Assembly: GCA_020726505.1 (NCBI GenBank)
Contig: JAHLEZ010000017.1
Location: forward strand, 62,001 to 126,000
DNA: 64,000 nucleotides
Source of the DNA: Leptodontidium sp. MPI-SDFR-AT-0119
Taxonomy: Eukaryota > Ascomycota > Leotiomycetes > Helotiales > Leptodontidiaceae
Reading direction: 5' to 3'
Shown here: positions 34,957-46,424 of the stretch, one piece after another
Layout: each line of letters opens with the position of its first letter
How positions within the stretch are numbered: the stretch's first letter is position 1
The notes under the pieces: model-generated
Told to the model about the DNA's origin: nothing
Database searches by the model: none
The model's input: the letters and a program-made list of their open reading frames with translations, nothing else
Made by a program: the position numbers and the translations under genes

Positions 34957-37900
34957 TCATGACTCATCAATATGGCCCTTCAATGTTTCCTCAATCTTCT
35001 CCTTTAACTGTACTTCTGTGAACTGCTCTCGGAATCCCTTGAAATGTTGCCTAACAATGTCTCGAGCCTGGGCCTCTAGTCCTTTGTCGCAAAGTACAAA
35101 AGCCAATCCTTGCATAGCTGTTAGTGTGTTTGGACTCTCTATACCCAAGACTCGTATGGATCCATCGTATGTGTACCGGTACTTCTCTGCCGCTTGATCT
35201 AGCTTCTTTTGTTCCCATAAGCATGAGCCCCAGCTGAAGGAGTTCGATAACGTCGCGCTATTATCAATTTCAAGTGCAGCAGATAGGAGCTTGTCAGCCT
35301 CGCGGTGGCATTGTTCTGATTCTTCATAATCTCCGCTTCTGGTCAAGGCAGATGCCAGATGAGCGAGGCCTAAGACATGCGAGTTAGTAATTGCTCTGTT
35401 TGCGCCACTCGTAGGGGTATTTGGAATAGGTTAAAGTATCAAAATATCGATATACAGCAGCAAATGACATAGAACGAAGATTTCGCCCAATACCTACAAT
35501 ACAAGGTCTCTGGATGACAGTCTCCAAGTTCTTTTCTGTAAATTTGCCATGCACGGCGGAATTCTTCAACAGCAAGTTCTTGTCGGGCAACTTTGGAGTA
35601 GCCGTTGCCCAGGATCAGAGCACATTGGCCGAGCAGTTGTCGACCACGGTCGTGAGCCTCAGCGAGCCTGTTCAAAACTGCCCTTATCTTCAGACATTTC
35701 GCAATTATGTCTTGTTGGTTGCGAATTCCAAAGACATTGGCTAGCTCAAGTGAATTTATCGTAGTTCTTAAACTTTCGATGTCGTGTGATATTGGTTCAT
35801 CATCTCTCAAATCAACGAACTGCTCACAGAAATTCAAGGCCTCATCGTGTCTTTCCATTCCTCTTAGAGATTTAGCGATGATCTTGATAATGAACTGCGA
35901 CATCCCGCTTTTAGGACCGTTCAGACTGATACTTTGCGTGAGAATGTTCTGAGCAAGTGTCTCTGCTTCGGCATATTTATTCGTGAGACAAAGGGCCTCT
36001 GCAAGCCTGGATCCAATCACTACTATTTCCAGAGAGGTTTCCCCAAATATATCTCTGTTCGAAGACAGCAGTAATTTGCCAACCCTCACTACTTGCTGGT
36101 AACGACCAACTTGGAACATGGTCTCAAGCAGGGCATTTTGAGTGAGTAGCAGCTGTTTTATTTGATCGTTGCGACGATTATCGTTCCCTTCGGGCGGGCA
36201 TTTGCACTCCGCCACACTGCTGAGCTCGAGAACCTTTTGAAGGCCTGCGACATCGTCCACAGCGGAAATTTTACTGGATTGTTGCTTTAGCGATTTCATC
36301 GACTCTATCATGATTTCCATCGTCAGGATACGGTATTCCGTATTTTGATATTCCGGTGCCCGTAATACAATCCAATCCTTGATTAAAGAGTGCATGAGGG
36401 CTTGGTAGAAACCATCTTCTCGTCGGTAGTATTTTTGAATCAATGACAAGTCGCAAAACTCATCCAGCATTTCGACGTACATCTCCGAATTCCAGTGACC
36501 CAGGTGTTCCGCAAGAAATGATCCTGGGGCCGTTTTCATTTCATCAACTGACCCCCAGGGATGAATATTTGTGCAGAACACAGAGAACGTATCCTCTGAG
36601 ACATTAGTGCTGTGAGAGAAGCCAAGTAGGTTAAGCAGGTCTTCTTTGTACATCTTCTCGCACGTTTGCTCTTCCTTGAGTTGTGCTAAAGAAAGTTCCC
36701 ACGTCGCAAAGACACTCAATGATGTTGCCTTTTCTTGGTCGTCGAGTCTGCGCTGATATTCTGAGAGTGGTAGATGGTTCTGCGACAACACAATTTTAAG
36801 ATGGCGGTTGTATTGATCCAAGAATTCGGACAAAGAAAGCCTTCTCCGCTTGATGTATGCTCCTGCTTGGGCAATTGCAAGTGGGCTGTAGCTTAATTTT
36901 GAGGAAATTTCCAGGGCGACAGTAGTAGACGAAGACGTATCCGCGTCACAGTTTGCTGCTACAAGCAGAAGTTCAGACGCAGTGACATCAGGGAGTGGGG
37001 CCAATTCGATGGAACATTTAGGACTCGCAAGAACAACTGCATCGGCATGTCTGCTTGTGATGAGAACAACACCTAATTTGCTCAGCGGTATGCAGTCTCG
37101 AATGAGAGAAATATTGCCAGGGTCATCCAAATTATCGAGGACAATCAGCCATGGCTCGTTCATCCGCTCGAAAATGTCTCTGGTACATGCAGCAATTGCG
37201 TCCATGGAGTCCATATTGTTGGAAGAGGGATTTTGCGAGCTTGCATTAAACATCTGGAACTCCTTCCTTATGGAGAGATTTGAGCTGGCATCGATCCAAA
37301 GCGTTGATACAAAGGTGGATCCCCTGGTCTGCTGGCAAAATCTCATGGCAACTTGGGACTTTCCTTGGCCACCTAGGGCTCGGAGAACGATGGTTGTGGA
37401 ACATTGACGGTCCTGGCCACAAATATGGTGAAGTTGCTGCAATACATCATCTCTTCCAACAAAATTGCGAGAGAGACGGTTCGGGACGTTGAAATATCCT
37501 CCTATCTTAGATGAACCAACTAGGACCGACATCATTTCTTCATGTTTTGCCTTGTATAGAATGAGCAATGGGGTCGATGTGAATTTCTTAATTGGGGATT
37601 GGGGGGACTGACCTGTATGAGGGAGATGATAGCAGGGAGCAAGTCGGTACTGATCATGCTTAATTTGGAGGACATGTCGGGGAACGTGTCGTGGATGGTT
37701 GTGACCTGTTCAGCTATCCCAGGTAGCACATCAACAACAGTCTGGACATTCCGAGCTGAATCGTTGACAACGAGAAGCAGCTCGCCAGCCGTGGTTTGAG
37801 CCCCCTGCAGCTGGATACCAATGCTACCGAGTAGAGACCTATCCAATGACCTTCAGCAAGGTTAGTTTTCCAAAATCATTGGAGACTTACGAGTTGATCT

Positions 37901-38306
37901 CGTGCATACACAATGATAGATTCATCTTCTCTCGGTCAAGGCTCGCCAGGAGTTTCGTGATGGCATCCTCCTTGAATGTCGCGACAACCGCTTTCCTGAA
38001 CTTCTCGGATTTACTAGCATCTTCACCTGGGGAGACCTTTCGGAGAATACTCTCAAGTTTAGTGATATCGCGAAGACAGATACCGAGAGTTGACGCAATG
38101 GATTCCGTTTGGAGTGACTCGTTCTGGATGGTGAGTTTGGAGATGCTGATGAGCTGCTCCACTTCCGCGAGTGCTTTGCGAATATTTTCGGGAGCGTCTT
38201 TGATCTTCTGAAAAGCTTGGTAGAAGTAGATGGTGATTTTTAGGCCTTGAGCCACGAATTGGGAAGCTGCGGCTGCGGCTCCGAGAGCAGTCAAGGGGTC
38301 AGGCAT
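34957..38306 (-). CDS. NB-ARC/TPR STAND (NLR-like) receptor with fungal N-terminal domain
   Basis: Four exons on the minus strand (38306-37891, 37850-37613, 37550-35498, 35369-34957) assemble to about 1039 residues. Introns have GTAAGT, GTCAGT and GTAGGT donors. The start MPDPLTALGAAAAASQFVAQ is typical of N-terminal domains of fungal STAND proteins (SesA/NACHT_N type), here about 140 residues of helix. A helical linker leads to an NB-ARC domain: NFVGRDDVLQQL, P-loop LGGQGKS near 278-283, Walker B LIVLDNLDD near 353-361, LITSRHAD (sensor 1) and SPLAIAQAGAYI (GLPL-like). The rest is helical TPR repeats, ending HPETLYCLAHLASALTRSGD (across the last splice) and later repeat units. Fungal NLRs of this build act in non-self recognition and programmed cell death; the ligand and output here are unknown. 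All key nucleotide-binding motifs look intact. The acceptor of the first intron could lie 12 bases downstream without changing the frame. Confidence 0.88.
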
Positions 38307-39404
38307 TTGGACGACTGGGTGGGGGATGTGTTGATGCTAGGTACGCCGAATTTTTTCACATCATACAGCATCTCAGGTGGTTCAATGCAAAAATGCAACA
38401 TGAGTTCTGATACAGTAAGTTTGATTAGAAGAGAGTGGAGGATGATATGTGTGTCGTTCAAAAGAGCTGAACCGCGGTGGCTGTCCAGCTGCTTCAAGCC
38501 ACAGGATGGGTGGCCAATGATAAAGCTTCCAGATTGCCGCATGAGACGAGGCAGAAAGTCTGGCTGCGCGCAAAGTTAATGTTCTAGAAAAGGAGGGGTG
38601 GATTTTTCTTCTTTTTACAGAGGTACTATAACGAATGAGAGCAAAGTCCCATACATAGCTTGATGGGGGCCTACAAGAAGTTCGGAAAGACATTGAAGAT
38701 AAGAAATATGTAAATTAAAGGAGAATATTTAGTGCGACATGAAAGTGAAACATGTGCCACTTGAGGTAAGACAACGAAACTATATCAAAAGGAGAGAAAG
38801 GGTTTAACATTATGACGAAAAAGGATTCTAGGTAGTAGTTTTCTCGCAATATATCCGGCATTGAAGCCTTGATCTGAGGTTGAACCACATCGAAAACAAC
38901 ACGGAAAGAAGCGAAGCGAGAAGTCCTGCTGCCCAAGCTATTAAGCGGCTTGGCGTTGGGCTTTCGAGGCGCCTGCGTCTGTCTGCAGGTGAAATTTCCC
39001 AAAAATCGCTCACTCAGTGTTGAAGGATAACCCCTCCATAAAATCCCATCTCCGTCTGTCTCTGTCACCGCTGCGGACGTCAAACTCCTTTGTAAACCAT
39101 CTTCGTTGAGCTTCTAGTCAGAATCTAGAGAATTGCCCGCTGCTCCAGTCCAGGTACAAGGTACGTATTCCATCAGCGGTGTGCGGCGCCACTCTCCGTC
39201 CCGAACCCCAGGCCCAGCCCTGAGGATGCCCTGAGCCCGCCCATGACGTGAAGGGAAGAGGGGCTAACACACGACAAAGTTTTTTTTTGTAGGCACGATT
39301 CAACAACATCAACCACATCAACAGCTTTACTTCTTCACTTCACTTCGCAATCACCCTCAACAATCAATTCAATCTCCTACCTACCAACACTCGCACTGTT
39401 CCCG
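38307..39404. other. Intergenic region upstream of the STAND gene and the SPE2 leader
   Basis: Divergent spacer of the STAND gene and S-adenosylmethionine decarboxylase. Short frames on both strands show no feature. A T-run sits near 39281-39288. The SPE2 transcript probably begins somewhere after about 39290, judged only from the pyrimidine-rich leader. Confidence 0.4.
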
Positions 39405-39437
39405 ATGAATCCTAATTCCAGGGATCATACCCATTAA
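39405..39437 (+). promoter_or_regulatory. Short upstream ORF 1 in the SPE2 leader
   Basis: ATG-initiated ten-codon frame (MNPNSRDHTH) ending TAA, about 770 bases before the SPE2 start codon. Whether it lies in the mature leader is not known. Confidence 0.35.
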
Positions 39438-39533
39438 AGTTGGAATTGTCTTTTCAACTTCGTCACAGTCTCAGTGTCCTCGTACGCTGAACTGCGACAC
39501 CGCAACTTCTCGACTACGTCCCTCAACTACTCT

Positions 39534-39581
39534 ATGAGCACCAAAGACCTGCTTAGATTCCTGTCCAAGCCTGCAAAGTGA
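39534..39581 (+). promoter_or_regulatory. Short upstream ORF 2 in the SPE2 leader
   Basis: ATG-initiated frame of 15 codons, MSTKDLLRFLSKPAK, ending TGA. A GTGAGT donor overlaps the last codons (39578), so the leader may be spliced here; a CCCAG acceptor near 39830 would extend the peptide to end TPATPP. Upstream ORFs control AdoMetDC translation in animals and plants. A similar polyamine-sensing role here is inference. Confidence 0.45.
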
Positions 39582-39858
39582 GTTGGATATTGCGTCTCCT
39601 GTTTGCTCTGCATCTGCGAGTGTCTTTGGGGAAGTGACTCCGGAGATTCGCTGCCCTGCCCTGCCCTCTATCCTGTCCTGCCACTCTAGTGAATCGATTT
39701 CTGCTGGATAAGGACAACTTCCTCCTAGATCCGATTTTCGGCACATTCACGATCTCTTCCTCCTCCTTCTGGGCCTCTCTCTACTATTCATTCATTTCCT
39801 ACTTCAAATACTGACCTCATCCTCCCAGGCCCAGATAACACCAGCCACGCCCCCATAA

Positions 39859-40008
39859 CAAACCTCACTCCAAATCGCAGATAATCCTCATCTGCTAGAC
39901 CCGATATCCATTTACGGTATCGGAATCTATCAGAGCGAGGCAACTACAAGAGTCAACATTCCACCAGCAAAGGACTTCTACATCCCTTTGTGCACCCGAC
40001 CTCCATAA
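39859..40008 (+). promoter_or_regulatory. Peptide-like open stretch ending IPLCTRPP-stop in the SPE2 leader
   Basis: A frame without ATG, open from 39859 to a TAA at 40006-40008, reads like protein (ISIYGIGIYQSEATTRVNIP, then a Pro-Pro end). It lies between an AG acceptor at 39880 and the SPE2 ATG. It may be a coding remnant, an upstream-ORF exon or chance. Confidence 0.25.
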
Positions 40009-40208
40009 CGTCCCCACAGACGTTCAAGACATACCCCATTTAGCTGGCTCCGCCAGCACACGATATTTCCCACGGTTCTGTGGGCCTTCTCTTCTCAGGC
40101 GGACGCCGCAAGGTTCGTCTGGGTGGCAGATAGTGCTACACGGTACTTGCCAAAGGACATCCTCCATACATAATCTACAACATCATCGAAAAAGCTACCC
40201 ACGTAGTT

Positions 40209-41844
40209 ATGGTCAACCTCGAGATTCCTTCCCAATATACTTTCTCGCCTTCTGAAGGTACACCACACCTGACGATCAACCGCGAGGCTACTATTGATCT
40301 TGATAGTAGCAATGCATTTGAAGGTATGATTATTGGTACCTGGAGGTTGGACTCAGCTAACATTCGTAGGTCCTGAAAAGCTACTAGAGGTTTGGTTTGC
40401 TCCAGCTGCCAATGCTCTCCCTCCGGGAACCAAGAAGAATGGCTTGAAAGCAGTGGCTGCCGAGACATGGAAGGAGATGTTGGATTTGGTCAACTGCAAG
40501 GTCCTCTCTGTCGTCGAGTCCGAGCATATCGATGCCTACCTCCTCTCTGAGTCCAGCATGTTTGTCTTCCCACACAAGCTTATCCTCAAGACCTGTGGCA
40601 CTACCACTCTGCTGCTTGGTCTTCGACGCATGTTGAGAATTGCTGCTGTCGAGGCAAAGTTCCCATTTGATAATACCGACTCGGTGGATGATATCAAGAC
40701 TGCTGCTACTCCTTACAGAGTCTTCTACAGTCGCAAGAACTTCCTCTTCCCCGACAAGCAACATGGACCTCACCGTAGCTGGAAGCATGAAGTCAAGTTC
40801 TTGGACGATATGTTCGCAGGTGGAAGCGCTTACATGGTTGGCAAGATGAATGGTGATCACTGGTACCTCTACCTGACATCACCAAACACCACTCTCACAC
40901 CACCAAGAACTCCCGACAACGAGCGAGCCCCAACCGAGACCAAGATCCTGAAGATCCCAAGCAGCTACGCAGTCGGCCAACGTGCACTCGAAACCGATGA
41001 CGAAACCCTCGAGATTCTCATGACAGACCTTGATCAAGAGAATGCCAAGCAGTTCTATCTTGAACACGCGAGTGCGGTCGCGGAGGGCAAATACTCTGAT
41101 CGGGCTCAGCAAGCACGTAAGGAAGCAGCCAATAGTCTTGGTGACTTGAGCGAGGCCATGACGAACTCGACCCTGAGCGGAACCACGGCCGGCAGTTCCA
41201 ACGACGAGAAGTTTGACGTCTTCAGCCAGACCTCGTCTGAGAACGGAATTTACACCCCCGAGGACGAGGCACCTTTCCCAGAAGATCTCAGCACCGAAGG
41301 TCATGCCCTAGGCACGGTCGTCTCGGAGGCCTGCGGGCTCTCCGACGTGTATCCCACCTCGCGATACCCTGATGCACGCGTCGACGCCTATCTTTTCACG
41401 CCGTGCGGATTCTCTGCCAACGGTGTGATTCCAGCTCCAGACCAGGCCGGCTCTGCCACACACTATTTCACCGTCCACGTCACGCCCGAAGCACAATGCT
41501 CGTACGCCTCCTTTGAGACCAACGTGCCAGGCCGCCAAACCGGACGCGAGACTAGCGAGGTCATCGAGCATGTCGTGAATATCTTCAAGCCTGGCCGTTT
41601 CAGCGTCACGCTGTTTGAAGCCAAAACCGACTCTTTCGAAGCCAGAGAGATGGGACTCGTTGCTGAGGAGAGCGTTGAGGCTGCTAAGAAGGCGTTGGTT
41701 AGAAGCGCGAAGATGGAGAAGATTAGAGGATATCGCCGCGTCGATCGGATCGTGCATGAGTTTGATGGGTATGATTTGGTGTTTCGGTACTATGAGCGTG
41801 AGGGTTGGGCTGGTGGGGGACCTCGATTGGGTGAGATTGATTGA
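40209..41844 (+). CDS. SPE2: S-adenosylmethionine decarboxylase proenzyme
   Basis: Pyruvoyl enzyme that makes decarboxylated S-adenosylmethionine for spermidine and spermine synthesis; cytosolic. Exon 1 is 40209-40323 and exon 2 40370-41844, with a 46-bp GTATGA/TAG intron, about 529 residues. The start MVNLEIPSQYTFSP leads into the conserved NAFEGPEKLLEVWF, with active-site Glu near 38 and 41. The self-cleavage site is YLLSESSMFVF, cut between Glu99 and Ser100 to form the pyruvoyl group. LKTCGTTTLLLGL holds the catalytic Cys, and FTVHVTPEAQCSYASFETN the Ser/His pair needed for processing. It is longer than the roughly 400-residue yeast enzyme, mainly through an acidic Ser/Thr-rich insert near residues 280-350, as in other filamentous fungi. 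The long leader with upstream ORFs suggests translational control by polyamines. Confidence 0.95.
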
Positions 41845-43121
41845 GTGTGACGATGGTGGTGGGCAGGCGTACTGAGCTATTTCCGTACCTGCTTGACTTG
41901 GCTTTGCTTTGCTCTGCTGTGCGTTACTTTCCTTGCATGGGTTTTACAATAGTCACGTTGGATGCGAGCAGTGTTTTCTCTGTAGCCTCTTCCTGTCTTT
42001 CCCGTTCATCTCTCAGAGTTCATTAGCTAGCTAGTCAGTCACCTTCGTTGGTTTGATGGGTTAGTCCGGTTTATCACATTAACGAAAAGAAACGAAATTG
42101 AAGTACACGATTTGCTTTCAATTAGTCTTCTCCTCTCCACGCTTCAAACAGTAGTAGAAACAATGATAGCTTCAATAAGTAGTATATTAACCACCTCTCG
42201 ATCTTACGTTTACTGGCTACTGTTGTTGGTTGTTGGTCAATGTGCGTATGAGCCTAAGAGGTAGGTGGGCGATCCGAGATTTATGCTCTGAATGCAGTGT
42301 AATGTAAGGCAGGGCAGGGCAGGGCAGGTTCTGTACTGCAAATAGCCATCTCATCTGGTCGCGAAGTCTTTGACCGTGGTGGCGTGGTCGGCCATTTGGG
42401 TCGGCTGGACCGTCAGATCTGGTGCTGTACTGAAGAGGAAGGAGAAACGAAAGGTTGGAGCAGGTGGGATAGGCATTGGAAGGGGGAGTTCGTGGCGATG
42501 AGAGGTTTGGGGGTGTTTAGCCTCAGTTCTAAGGGTTTGAATGAGAAAGGTGTTCCAGGCTAGCAGGCAGGTGACCAATTGTACTCGGTGGGTGATGGTG
42601 AGAATGTGTGCTCGGTGTGCGGTGTGATCTAGAGGGGTGGTCGCAGGAACACGTCCATTTTTCTCTCTTCCCTTTTGCTAAGTGGCTGCTGGTTGGACTG
42701 GGTTGGACTGGGTTGGATGAGGTGGACGAGGCTCGGTTAGTGACAGGAGGAGGGATTTGCCGTGAGGGATGATGGATGGATGAGGGATAACAGTGATGGA
42801 TTCGGAAGGGGAAAGGCTATGCCGTGCTATGATGTGATGAAAAGTGCAGTGGAATTTGACTGTTCAGAGACGAAGAGACGAGGGTATCCCTTCCCTCCTC
42901 TTCTAAATCATCGTTCCACTGTCGGTTTCCTTGTTCACCACTCCAAAGCAAGTCGAGATTCAAACGACCAAAAGCCAATCCATCTACTAAGTCAAGACCA
43001 TGAAACAAAACCACCCAAATCTGAAGTGCATAACCCGTAGCAAGTTCGAAAGTAATGCAGAACACGCTCTCCTACTTATGAAAGACCATCTCACCTGTCT
43101 CATCACGAAAAATCTCGTCTA
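41845..43121. other. Intergenic region downstream of SPE2
   Basis: 1.3 kb with simple repeats (GGGCA units near 42309-42327, GGTTGGACT units near 42692-42716). I see no supported gene. Confidence 0.5.
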
Positions 43122-43514
43122 TCAGTCCGGCGGGAACGGGAACACGCCCCTTTTTATCCTCGCGTCCTTGACGCGCCACGCTAAAGGCCCATCCACTCTA
43201 ACTTGCCTTGAGGATTTCTCCCCTGCATACAACCGCCCTTGAATCCTCCAACCAAAGCTCTGAAGCTGCTTCGCATGAATCAACCTGGCCTTGTCCGACC
43301 CTAGTGCTCGCCAGTTCTGTGCCGGTTCTGTGCGCCAAGCCTGATCTCCGGAGACACAGAGTGTAAAGTGGATAGGCTCTGATTGGGGAGAATCGCGAAA
43401 GGAGCACGAGAAGACGCGGTCGTGGTGCAGGACGCTAGAGGCTGAGGGAGGGAATTGTATGGTGTCAAGAGGAGCTGAGCTGAACGGAGCAAGGGATTGG
43501 ATTGGCATATGCAT
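43122..43514 (-). CDS. Possible small protein, unrecognised
   Basis: Open frame of 130 residues (MHMPIQSLAPFSSAPLDTIQ) with fairly even composition and patches that look protein-like, for example IHFTLCVSGDQAWR and LIHAKQLQSFGWRIQGRLYA. No signal peptide, membrane helix or known motif is seen. Just beyond its stop another minus-strand frame reads GLIDEIFRDETGE, so the true gene may have a further exon or a frameshift. It could also be chance. It is a candidate only. Confidence 0.3.
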   Translation of the reverse strand: MHMPIQSLAPFSSAPLDTIQFPPSASSVLHHDRVFSCSFRDSPQSEPIHFTLCVSGDQAWRTEPAQNWRALGSDKARLIHAKQLQSFGWRIQGRLYAGEKSSRQVRVDGPLAWRVKDARIKRGVFPFPPD

Positions 43515-43905
43515 TGGGAAAACTGGGAAGTGTGGTGAGTGGGTGGGTGATATATGCTGCTTTGCCCCCCGATTCTATGCTTGAGAAGGAGTGAGAGCTG
43601 ATTGTTGTTGTGAATTGTGTTTAGGTTTGTTTGAAAGAGAGGGATTGGATCAGATCATAACAATAAACAAAGGACGACTTTTGACGATTGAGCTTGGGGA
43701 TTCGACACTTGGGTCAGCAGACAGACGACGGATTACTCGAGTTGATTGTTCGATTGATTGATTGCGTCGACTTGTTTCTGGATCCGAGGATTGGATTTGA
43801 TTGAGGAATATACGATACGATATTGTGGTGTAGTACGAAGCTTCATTGTCGATTGTAACTTCCAACATTCACACCTCGACAATTACTCAGACGATATCTA
43901 CAACA
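43515..43905. promoter_or_regulatory. Promoter and leader of the KEN-box protein gene
   Basis: 391 bases with GATTG repeats near 43750-43765 just upstream of the start codon of the next gene; also upstream of the small minus-strand candidate. Nothing else is seen. Confidence 0.4.
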
Positions 43906-45351
43906 ATGGCAACACAAATGGCAAGCACCAGGCAGCCCTTCGCACCGCTCAACAACTCGCGGTTGCAGAACCTCACCAGTCTCAAGAATCGGCAGAATGG
44001 TATGCATCCTCCAAATCAACCCCACCACAACCACCCTCCAGCCCACCTCTAATCCACAATCTTCAATTGAACTCCAATTCAATTCAATCAAATCATGACC
44101 CCAAATCTCACAACCTCTCTAGCCCTCACAACCCTAACCTCCCCGTCCAAACGCAAAGCCACCACCTTCGAGCATGATGCGTCCGATGTCTCCAATTCCG
44201 AGAACATCGACCCCATCATCTTCCTCTCTCCAAAAAGATCCAAACACCCCGACGGCAGCCACACATCCAAAGACACCTCCCTCTGCAAACCACCCCCCAC
44301 AAATTACTTCCTCACGCGCGCCCCTCCCTCTCCCAATGAATTCTCGTCAATCAAGCAGATGGGTGCGGGGACATCAACAACTACAGCCTGCAGACCAATG
44401 CTAAACGCCCGATCACCTGCAAAGTCAAGACTGGATACTGGGCGTTCAACACCATTGAGTGCGCCTGCAGGACGCAGTCCAACCAGGAAGAGGATTGGGA
44501 TTCTAAATAGACGGAAGACAGGGAGTCCATTTACGCGTGTTGACCCCCCGCGATTCTCGACCTCTTCTGCATCCTCTTCTAGTTTGGGACTAGGATTTAG
44601 TATCGATGCTGCTCTCTCGGGAACTATCCCTTCGTATTCTTCACGTCATGCACCTGCTGCTGCGGCACCTACACCCGTAGTTGAAGCTGAAGCGCAAGAA
44701 CAAGTTGCAGACCTACCTATCCCAGTCTTACATCAAGATGTAGCGAAGGATAGCTGGTTCTTTGATATCCATGAGGATACTGAAGAGGAACTTGCTACGA
44801 ATCTGATGGAGCATGGGGCTTGTACTTTGGATATCAGTTCGGATGAGGAATCCGCTGCGAGGGAACGTGATGCCAGGGGTAAGGAGAATGTACCCCCTGT
44901 CGATGATGTCAGTCAGACGAGGTCGGTGCTTGGTACTTCTACTTCTACCTCGTTGTCAGGTCTGGGAGGGGAGTTGGATGCTGAAGCTTCGATGAGGGAG
45001 ATTAAAGCGCGATTGCATCGTGCGTCCCGTCGAGGTGGGGTGAGGGATGAGAATGCTATTGAGGTTGATCGTGCGCCGTTGGGGGATTTGGCTGCGGAGG
45101 ACTTTTATGGCGAAGAGGTCGAGGTGGATGCAGATGTTAGTGAAGGAGAGGTGGGTGTTGCTAAGACGTTTGATTTTGTAGCTGATGTTGTGGGGAAGGG
45201 GAAGGGTGTTGAGGTTGATATTGATGCTTTGATGGAGAGCAAGTTCGAGGCTGGGAGTGGGAGTGGTAAGGCGAGGTTGCTTGAACCGATTGAGAAGGTT
45301 GAGGAGGGGTGGAGTGTTTGGGAGAGTGGGAGTGCTAAGGGTGATGAGTGA
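43906..45351 (+). CDS. Disordered nuclear-type protein with a KEN box
   Basis: Two exons, 43906-43999 and 44123-45351, with a GTATGC/TAG intron, about 440 residues. The N-terminus (MATQMASTRQPFAPLNNSRL) leads to a basic SPSKRKATTFE, then DVSNSENIDP and LSPKRSKHP. The central part is Ser/Pro/Ala-rich (SPAKSRLDT, SPTRKRIGILNRRKTGSPF). A conserved-looking block, KDSWFFDIHEDTEEELATNL followed by TLDISSDEE, precedes RGKENVPP, a good KEN degron for APC/C. The C-terminal third is acidic with short amphipathic helices and ends in a Trp-containing tail (EEGWSVWESGS). It resembles an unnamed ascomycete family; no P-loop or kinase motif is present. Cell-cycle-dependent turnover is inferred from the KEN box and SP/TP sites. 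Confidence 0.8.
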
Positions 45352-46226
45352 GTAGGTTTGAGTTGAGGTCTACACTACTACTTGGCCGTCGGGGTGGGGT
45401 ATGTTGGGTTTGGTTTGGCTTGGTTTGGGTCTTGGGGAAAAGATCTGGCGTTTGTTTGTTGGTGTTGGAGGACTTGGTTTGGTTTGATTTGGTCGGTCTG
45501 GATGTGTATATGGTACGGTATACGATTCTTGCGTGCGGGCGTGCTGTCTTCTGTCTGGTTATAGTTGGTATGCTAGGTGTGTAATGCAGTCAGTGATGGT
45601 CAACATATCCTACCTGAGGTACCTCAGCCCCCACAAGCGCGCCATGCCAATCTCCGTACCTAGGTCTACCTCGACGTTTCCTTACTCACCCACCACACCA
45701 TAATAAAGTGACCAACCACCTTGATTTATTGATACGTTGTGGTATATATAATTGGTCCATGTCACCAGCATGGAACCCCGCCATGCGTGGACCAGTCAAG
45801 TCTGCCTTGTTTAGACGTGATCCTGCTGCAAAATGGAAAATGGCTCACTATTTTAATAGGTTTCTTAATCAGGCTCACAATATGAGAGCGATCGATGGTT
45901 CAGCACGAAGTTCAGACTCATTACGGCAAACTCAAAAGTCCCTTGAGTAAAAGTCTACTTTCGGAAAGCAAAGGTCTTCAACATTGGCCGATATATCCGG
46001 TAAGCATATACTTTTCTTTCTATCAGCTGCCGCTATGTTAAATTAATCATTCCATGCTGAAAGACCTGCAGAATTACACCGTTCCTAGCTCGTAGCACGA
46101 GACAGGCATCAAAAGTTCCAAATTTCCGTTCAACGACCAAGGTTACTAGATAAAAGCAGCGTTTCTGGTTTCGCATTCTTGGTACGAGTGTCGCCGAAGC
46201 TAAGCCAACTTCTATCATAGCCAAAT
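45352..46226. other. Intergenic region
   Basis: Starts with a GGTTTGGTTTGG-type GT-rich tract (about 45400-45490), the 3' region of the KEN-box gene. No gene is supported in the rest. Confidence 0.45.
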
Positions 46227-46424
46227 ATGTGTACGAAGGCCGCTCCCGCGACCATCTATCGCAAGTATGGTCATAAGACGGACGGTGTCGAGAAGATATT
46301 CACATGTGGTGCCTATCCGAAAGTCCCTAATTGCGCGAATCCCACCTATAATCACTCTATTACGGATAATAAAGTGAACAAATGGTGCGAAGACTGCGTT
46401 GCGGCAGGGAAAGGAACAAACTGA
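46227..46424 (+). CDS. Small Cys-rich (zinc-ribbon-like) protein
   Basis: 65 residues: MCTKAAPATIYRKYGHKTDG, then IFTCGAYPKVPNCANPTYNH and a C-x2-C near the end (WCEDCVAAGKGTN). The layout of an initial Met-Cys, a xGHKT turn and later Cys pairs resembles short ascomycete proteins that probably bind zinc. In relatives as I remember them the xGH position is usually Cys-Gly-His, and here it is Tyr-Gly-His, so the site may be imperfect. No signal peptide is seen. Small size limits confidence. It lies just upstream of the split kinase-like gene, in the same orientation. Confidence 0.42.
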   Translation: MCTKAAPATIYRKYGHKTDGVEKIFTCGAYPKVPNCANPTYNHSITDNKVNKWCEDCVAAGKGTN

